Origin: Glandiceps talaboti
Taxonomy: Eukaryota > Hemichordata > Enteropneusta > Spengelidae
Assembly: GCF_964340395.1 (NCBI RefSeq)
Contig: NC_135549.1
Coordinates: 19,281,342 to 19,345,341, forward strand
Length of the DNA stretch: 64,000 nucleotides
Direction: 5' to 3'
Shown here in pieces: positions 51,401 to 61,333 of the stretch (the first letter of the stretch is position 1; every line of letters begins with the position of its first letter). The notes below the pieces were generated by a model. The model had not been told where the DNA came from. It searched no databases and saw only the letters and a program-made list of their open reading frames with translations. Both the position numbers and the translations under genes were made by a program.

Positions 51401-54400
51401 GCAATAAAAGTTTTTATTGAGTCTATTACAGTAGAGTAGTGCAGTATGGTATGGTATGGTGCAGCAAAGCGGCACAGCATAGCACAGCACGGTATAGTAT
51501 AGGACATGTACAGTAAAGAACGTAATTACAGCAAAGTAAAGCAAAGCATATTTGCTGAGTACAGCATAATGTGCAGGTGAATGCATCACAGTACAGTACA
51601 GTACAGTACAGTACAGTACAGTACAGTACAGTACAGTACACTACAGTACAATACGGTACAGTACAGTACAGTACACTACAGTACAATACAGTACAATACA
51701 GTACAGAAAGAGTAGTGTAAATTTTACAGTAGTACAGTCATAACTGAAGAGTAGAGAGTTGCACACTTTTAGTAATCTTTGGCTGTGTTGATGAATTTAA
51801 TCAGATGTATTGGGCATACAGTTTGTCTTTTTTCATCCCTAAAGTTACACATCTTAACAGGTATGCAATATTACAGTATTTTCTTTCAATGTTTTTTTGC
51901 AATCACACTGAAGTGACAACAACTGTTAATGTTAAGTACTTACTAGGTAGGTTTAGCTGTTGATGGTGGTGAAACTTGTACCAATGGAATCCATATACCT
52001 CTGTACACAAATGCAGGTTGTGGCGTTACCCCACCACCCACATGAAGGTTACCCATCATTGCTGGATTGCTGCTACCTGGATGTTGGACTGGGTTTTGAC
52101 TTGCTGTCACTGAAACACAATTTACACACAATTTTAGTATCAAACTTTTTAAACATTACAATTGAAAGTACCATCAATGTCACCCTAGATACTTGCTGTG
52201 TTCCCCATTCACAGGCTGCTGTAGTATTCTCAAGCCTGATAGTCAAGTCTATGGGCTAAAATCACAGTAAGCCAATTCTAAATTTTCATTTGCCTTGAAC
52301 TGATTGCAGTATTCTGCATAACACAGTATCTTGTGCTAGATTCAATTGTTCAATTGAGGTGTGGAAGTTCAGTTCCAAAACAAGATGGCTGTGAGTAGAG
52401 TTTGGTTTTTGCTAAATTACAGAATCATAAAAAGTAACACATTGGTGAAATTGTGCACCCAAATTAATGATAAATGAACAAGTACAATATATCAAATTTT
52501 CACTAGGGTTAATACTTGTCAAAACATGGGGATTAGTTTTTTTTTGGATTTACAGTGGTTTGAAAAATAACATCAATTCTAACCTGCTTGTGTTACTGAT
52601 CTATCTGGCATGGGTGTGACAAAGAGTGACTGAATGAATGAACCTAGACCATTGACAATATCACGGAAGACTTTGGAGGAGTGTTCCTTCATGTCATAGT
52701 TCTCACAGATTGACCTGCAAAGACGAAAAAAAAAATATTACTGATTTATAATGTTGTAATGGGGCCTTCTCAATAGTCATAGTTTTTACAAAGCACACTT
52801 CAAAGATAAAGAAGATAAAAGAATCAATTGTGAATCTATTGATGGCTTTATTCACCATGATCACAATAGGTTTCTGAGTTTCTTCTGTTGATATTTCACA
52901 ATGAGACTTACCTCAGAAGTTTTGCATTGACACTGATTTTATTCAAAACTTCAAGGGCTAAAGCTCTCTGCCACATGGGTTTATCGCCATCAAGGAACTT
53001 CACCAATAACGAAAGGAAAATCTCACATTCTGTGACCTGAAATGACACAACAATGACATGGTTCACTTCATTTAGAAAACAAGAAAAGTTTGTAAATATT
53101 CATGGTAGGTATAGTTACATGACTGTACATTTGTAAGATATTTGAAAATTTCAAGAACCTAAATTTCTAAATGAAATTATGAAATTTTAAAGTGGTCATA
53201 TGGAAGACAAATTGATATTTATTTTGATATCTTTTATTCAGAAAACAACCCTACTATATTTTCCTAACTTGAAGAAACAATGTCAAACAACATATACCAA
53301 GTCCATGTTTGTATTAAACTCAATAAACTCAAAAAAAAGCTAGAAAGCTATTGTACATACAATTACAAATATTTTACATTTTTATTTTTTACAATTGAAC
53401 AAGGACTTGGTATCTGTTTATTGCACATAGTTTTTTCAAGTAGGAAAACACAGTAAAGTTGGTTTATGAATAAAGAATTCACAATTATTGTCATTTTGTT
53501 ATCCATATGACCAGTTTAACATTTTACATTGCATTCATCTAAAAAATTGAAAACAGATCTTTATGTACTGAAATACTAAATCATTTCACTTTAGAGTTTG
53601 TTTCTACTGGTGTGTTATTTCTACTAAAATGTAAAAATAAACTCTCAGTAAAAATACTTATTACTGAGAGTTATGAAACCACGTTGCAAATTGCAAATTG
53701 CAAATTAATCCAGGTAACTGTAAAATAGTCAATTTCTCTTTTCACTGAAAATCAAATCACTCAGAAATATAGATTCCAGATATACCATAGCTTTCTCATC
53801 ATATTGTGTCGACAAAATCATATGATCACCTTGAGTGAAACCTGAGCTATAACTTAACTGTTCATACAGTCATTGGAGGTGCTATACATGTTCTGCTAAG
53901 CCATAACACAGCACACAAGCATAGCTATATGTATACATGTAATGGAATGAATAAATTATTTCCCTAACATTAAAGTATGCTAATTTTATCTTTCTGGGCA
54001 TGAGTTTGAGTTTCTTTTTAGTGCACATGATGTTTAGATTTTTCTATGCCTACTTTAACATTTATTAGAACTTGCGGCATATCATTATAATTGCTATGAA
54101 TTATAGTCATACCTACCAATACTCTGTAGTATTTTTGAAGTAACACACTCACTACTCTGAGTAACCTCATTGAGATAGGAAAGTAGGGTTTCTCTACTGG
54201 TGATGGTGATGGTGGTGCTGGTGAACCCTGTCTGTATTTGATGCTGGGTGAAAACAACTTGATCACCAGTGGACACACTCGCTCTTTTAGCAGGAAGCTG
54301 AACTCATCATGCTGGGGTGAGAAAGACATAAAATAGACATATTTGTACATGCATGAATGAGATAGTTCATAGATATTTATAAAACCAAAGTTCTACTATA

Positions 54401-57400
54401 GGTAATGTAAGTGTCTGACATTGTGTTCTCGAAGTGAAGAGATTTCAAGATTGACAAAAGAACAATTCAAAGTTTTTGTTGTCTAGGGATCAGAGAATGG
54501 CACTTCAAAATTTGGTCTCAATCTCATGTTGATATCAGTTAACCTAACACATCTACAATAATATGGCATACCATTTGGGGAGCTACTGTTGTTATTGGTT
54601 TATGTATATATATATATATCTATATTCTCAGTGATTACTTACGTTGAGAAAGATTTGTGGGAAGGCATTCAGAATGGACTCCAATAACTCCAGACCAAAT
54701 GTACGTGTCATCTCTGTCATTCCAACTAACCAGTACGGTTGGTCTGCATTCACTAGGTAACATAAATCCTGTAGGGTAAATTATGGAAAGACAACAATGA
54801 ATACTAACTCAACAAACTATTCTGAATGTATGGGCTATGGGTATGTAATTAATGACTTTGTGACATATGGGTATATGGATTTATGACGTGGAGATATGAC
54901 TACATGTGACATGAGGATATGGCTTTAATTTATGGCATGGGGATATGACTTATGGCATGGGGGGTGACTGTATAGCATAGATATGTGGGCATATGCTTTA
55001 ATATGGCATGGGGATATGACTGTGACATGTGGATATGACTGTATACCATGGACATATGACTGTCATGGGAATATGATTTGTGGCATAGGAATATGACTGT
55101 GTGGCTTTGGGATATGACAGTATGGCATAGTGATCATGATTGGGATTTGACTATGGGATGGGAATATGATTATGGCATGTGGATATGATTTGTGGGATGA
55201 GAATATGGCTTTTGAGCATTTATTCTGTGAAAAATGGTGTGCCATTGACCAACTACATGTACATGCAAAGAGGCCTATATTTGTCACACCTTATCAACAT
55301 ACCCACAACTGAAAATGTAAGACAGATGGTAACATATTCAATCAATTTCTTTGCAGTCTCTAATCATGAACAATTTCTCCGTTTTGTGAATTCTGACACT
55401 TTTTAGGGGTACATTCAGTAAAACAAACACACAACTGTACCTGAAAGAGTAGATAGGCATCCCTTGCACAAGGATAGAGAGATGGTGGAGCAGATTTATT
55501 ACCAGACTTCTGACTCTCCATATCCACTTCTGGTTTTTCAGAATCTGTAAACATCAAGGTCAATCTTTCTATAAATACAGTCTATTTTGATGATAATGAT
55601 GATGATTATAAAATGTAATACTAAATACATATACAAAATGATACCGCAAGTGATAAATACCCAAAAGATTTGGCTGTCTGGCTTGACAATGTCATTTATA
55701 TAGTCAGTATGTCATGCCAGATAGCCATGTCTCTGAGCTTTCCACTCGAGTTGTCATGTACAAAAGACATTTAGTATACATGTACAACAGGATTCATGTG
55801 TCATGTGCAAGGACATACAACACATTCAAATCCTCAATCAACAAATGACACAGTTACGGTGTTTGGGAGTTTATTAGACTTTTTGGACTAGTTTATCAAT
55901 TCAGCTTGTGCCACTATTAAAGCATTGTTCATTTGATTTTCTGGATAGATCTGAATTTAAATACCTTGAATGCTTTCATCTTCAGCAACAACCCTTTCAA
56001 ACACTATGGTCACAACTTGTCTGACTGTAGCTGAGGCAGTGTTACTGGTGGTACTGTCTTTGAAAAAGTGTAACCGGAAACAGATCACTATTGCCTGTAA
56101 GACATAACATGTGTAAGTATATATGCCAGACTACTGTGTAGGTCGTGTATCGATGACTTGACAATTCCCAGGATCATGCATCACTTTTCTGGGATCACAT
56201 TTATGTTTACTACATGATTGTATATCTTGACTACATTACATGATAAATGATATTTCACTCATTCAATGATATAGACACATTGACTAATATACATAACTAA
56301 TATCACATTCCCCTAAACAAAAAGGAATATCTACTGACATACTGAGTTATTTAATATTAGTCTAGTAGACCCTCTGCCCTGGGGCTAACCTGCTTACTGT
56401 AAAAGTGATCGAAGGTCATGATTGAGGGCGCTAGCCTGACACATACTCATTACCTTTCAGATTTATTCAGTAACCCCAAAGCTGTTGATCCAAGGTCTTA
56501 CTGCAAGACTACAATGTAGTTATGTATGGGAACTGATATGAAGCCCTCAATGGGGGAAAAACTGCTTAGAAAACACTTGTAACTACTGTGGTATACTTAC
56601 AGGTACTGCAATGCCAGATACCATTTTCCATTATTTTTGAAATAATTTAAATGAACCTTGCAAAAAGCTTCATATTATACAAATATACATACATGTACAC
56701 AGGTACGCATACATCAGAGCAAGGCAGAACCATTTTTTTTTTTGCTCTCATGAAAAGTGTAAGGTGTCCTTACCTTGGCTAATATGTCTCCTTGGACTAT
56801 CTTACTTGTAGTGAGTAGTACAAGTAATGTCTGTAGAACTTTCACTTCCTCTATACTACATTCCATCAGACTCCACAACATATTGACAACATTTCTGGCA
56901 GCCACCTACATATATGCACACATAATAATGTATCCTTTACTTGAAGATAAAAGGCAATACATTTGGACGGTCTGATGATGATCAGAAGCCAGTGTTTTAC
57001 TTTTAGTAAGTGGTTACACATGAAAGCTCATGTCACATTTCACATTTATTCGGCAACCCCCAAAAACAAAAATTAGGATTGAAATTTAGGTTTGATGTAT
57101 ATGTGATGTGATTTATACAGGCTATTTGATCATTCATGAGCCTTTCAAAAAAGATTATGGAGCTATTTTGTCAGTCACGTTTTTTTTTTATATGTGTAGG
57201 TTTTCACAATTATTATCAATACTAAAAATATCTGATCATTTATGCTACCAATAGCAGTACATTATTCTGTGTTATATATACTACTCTTCTGTGTATGTCA
57301 TTAAAAAACAATAGCTACATCTGTTGGGTATTGAGATGAGACAATTTTATTTGTATGTTATATGAATTTTTTAATGTTTAAAAGAGTGCACTAGACTATG

Positions 57401-60400
57401 ACATTAGTAAACTTTCAGAGTTTACTACACCAAACATTCCTTGCTGGCCACAGTTAAATTGTACTTTGCAATCTTGTTATCTTCAATGTTCACACAATCA
57501 ATATTCACTCACAGTAAACAATGTATATAAACATTTTAGCGTTTCTCACATCATACCCTCCTTGCTATATGTTTACAGGTCTTGATAACCAGAAAGTTGG
57601 CAAGTAGTACATTTGTAGTTTTATATCAAAGTAGTCAACTCCAAAATGCAAATCAGCCAGGGTTCCTTTATTATTAGTTGGACAATGATTATATAACCTA
57701 TCATTTTCAGATTATTAAATACATTCAAGGTTGTGTAGTTACAAACAATTGAATACTGATAACGGAAAATTGACAAGTTTGTCTTATGTGTGAAATTGTG
57801 CAGTTTTAACACATGCGCAAGTGTTGTATATTTCTATGTTGGGCATAAGAATATTTCAACTCTTTCAAATGAATAGTTCAAACACAGCCTACAATTAGCA
57901 ATTCATATTCAGACAGTTTCAATGCAAATGATGATGATAGCAAGTATAGCAATTACAATTATAATGGTTCTACATTTGTAATGTACAACTTGGAGTAGTT
58001 AACTCGTTAATAAATTACACACTTCATATACTACACATCTAAAATGACATCAGCTATAAATGATACACCCTAAAAAAAAATTGAAAATTATCTTCAGAAC
58101 TCATACAAGTTTTTAGGGAAATATAGCCATTTAAAAAAAAAATTACTGATTCTATCATTTTACTACACTTTAATCTTTATAAATAAGGGGTGACATTATA
58201 TGGAGTTATGCAAGGATGAAACTTCCAACATGATATTTACAAAAAAAAAACATACATATATTTTTATCATTTTACTCCATTCTATAAAGTAGAGACCAGT
58301 AAAACGATACACCTTTTTGAAAATGTTGACATGAAATTTAGACAAAATGCACAAATATTCATCATTTCAATTTTCATTCCACTCTATAAACTAGGAACCA
58401 GTAAAACAGACAAAAAACCTTTCTGTAAGCCTCACTGATTATAAAACAAGTCTTTTAATTTTCCTACACTGGCACAAACTGATACTATTTGAAGCCATGG
58501 TAATATAAAGAGTCTGATTAAATAAAAAAAAAAATAGACATACCGCAGACAGGGCTTGATAAGTGATCAGTTTCTGTACAGATACCAGACATATCTGTAC
58601 TATTTTGATATTCTTAGTATCACAGCCCAGCAAGAATGGTTGTAAAATCTCACCACTACAAGCCACTAGTGCTGTAAATAGGAATATAAACAAATATGGC
58701 ATATCAATGTCATGTTTCCACCTAATGAAAATTTAATAGCTATAATCTTACACATATTTCTATACACGTCTATTTGTGACTATCTTACTAATTTTTCACT
58801 TATATGTGAAAAGCACATAAACCCCCAAAAATTGACAGCGACCTTACATTTGTACTACATACAAGTACTTACTTTAAAAACAAGCAAATAAAAACCTTCA
58901 CAAAATAATGCAATAAAACATGTGATACATGTTTGCATTTAACAGCATGCAAACTTATAGACTAAGGTTGATTGGAAAACATTTCACAAATGAAAACACT
59001 TTTCGTTGCAAAGAATGTTGTTTGAATAATGTCCTAGTAGCCTACATTTGCAATATACAATGTACAATGTAAATTACAGGTATAAACTGTACATTCTAAA
59101 CCTGTCTTGTTAATGTTATGAACCATACATGAACTACCATTTGTGTGTATACATGTTTTCAATACCTACATCTACATGTATCATGTGTATATCACTAGTA
59201 GTAACGGTCAAAGGTCAAATTAAAGCTGCAGCAGCTGTAACGAAGGTCCTGTTTTTAACTACTGTTATATGCAAAATTAATGTATACAAAGTATACACAA
59301 AAACTTACCTATAATTTTTAAAATTACATGTACATATTCAAATTTACATGATCATTGATAATAATCTACATGTACTTTACCTGGTATAATCTCTCTGTTT
59401 TTTGCCATCAATGTTTTGATCTTCAGTATACCAGCTTCTGCAGCCTACAGTGAAAAAAGCATATGACTTTATTATTTCAATATTCATTTACATGCATGCA
59501 TCGTCATGGTTTCAGTCACTACTGAAGCCGTTGAAAACAGTTATACCATTGTTTGTAAGGCTTTTAAGTCAAGCAGTATATAAACAAAGAAGTTGGGGAC
59601 AAGCTGGAGATCCATTTCAGAAAGGGGTCTCCTCTTACAATGTATTGACTTTGTAAACTGAGTTTATTTTGACCAAAACAGATTTAACCAGAAACTTCTT
59701 TGTTTGTATGTATCCTGCATATTTCAGTTTCAGTTGTTGTGTTACCTTTGTAGATAAAGAAATAAGTAGATTTATAATTTTAAAAAACCCCACAGAAGTT
59801 GAGGTGTCATTAATATTATTGTGTTGAGGGTAGTAAGTACCAATACAATTACATATATACATTTGTACATTATGAAGTTGTGCATATTAATTGAAAATCA
59901 TTTAAAGCGATTTGCATATGACCTTGTTTGACACATTTGCCTTGAAATACATGTATGTACACCTCATTTGAAAACAGATGGCTGAAAAAATATACACTTA
60001 ATACGTATGTAATTGACATACATGTACATGTGCATGTAACATCATTGATGATCAGCTCACCCTCATAATTATCCCATCAGAATTAATATCAATATTTTGG
60101 TCACAAAATAACCACAGTACATGTACAGTTTATTATTTGTAATGTTTTGTAAACACAAATTACACAAATCATACCCAGTTCACTACATCACATTTTAATC
60201 CTGAAGATTAATACAAAATATACAATAAAAAATATATACATGTAAAAGGTGGGCAGAAATGTGTAACCGTCTACAGGCCTACTAGGTATACATAGATATT
60301 AGTATTATCTTAGATAGTAAGAACATTTGAAATGCATGATTTGTGTCGCTATCAGTTTTATTGCTGCCTTCATTTGTGTAATTGTTTTACATTTACATTC

Positions 60401-61241
60401 CTCCAGTGCAGGTCATCATGTCCCGACTTGTATCTTCACACTGGGAAAGACTAGCATTTAGCTAATGAGGTTATCTATATGAATTTAAAACTTTTAAATA
60501 AAGTTTAAATATTAATAAATACACAAAATATTACTTTGATTAGACCTAATATGTAAGCAGGTAGAGTTAGGGTTAAGACAAGGATTGTAAACAGGAATCA
60601 CCCAAATACATCTATGATCTCAGTTTGTATTCTCTTCACCCAATAGTAGACACTGGTGGCCAAGCAGTTAGCTTGTGTGCCTCTTACCACTGTGGACTGG
60701 GTTCAAAACCACTGTTGAGAGTTGGCTGGGTTTGATTAACAATTTCCCAGATCATGAACATGTAATAAGGCCTAAGGGTGATGCTCAGTTTGACCTTTGA
60801 CCATATCAACAACACATATTTTCCCCAAGGTATTTTGATTTCCTCCTGCTTTAACATTAGCGAACTACAGTATTGCACAAGTGGTGACCCTATTTTAAGT
60901 ACCAAATTTAATTTGGATCCATAATAAAGTACTACTAGTAGTAGTAAGTACATGTGTACATTATTAATGTTGTGCCCTACATCCTCTATTGCCTGTTACA
61001 TGTATATTTTGTATTTCACTAGGCAGCAATAAACTCTGTAATTTCAAAGTTTGTCATGTGTGTTTCTGTTTATAGTATTTGACCCATATTGTATGTACAA
61101 GGTTAAACTGAACATGCTAATTGCACTATCAAGGCTTAACAGTAACATGCAAGCTATTAACATTATGGAGTGTTCAGCCATACAAATCATTCCATAATGT
61201 ATTTTACTGAAGCAGAGGTCTGCTTTATTTTATAATGTGAT

Positions 61242-61333
<92 letters not shown>

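Noticed and set aside
54111-54120. Alternative exon 8 donor GTATGA, 4 bp downstream
   Set aside because: It would leave the wrong phase for exon 9; the GTAGGT donor gives the expected reading RVL-VTEC.
60648-60722. tRNA gene
   Set aside because: Box A and B motifs are present but no acceptor stem or proper anticodon arm can be drawn. A SINE head is more likely.
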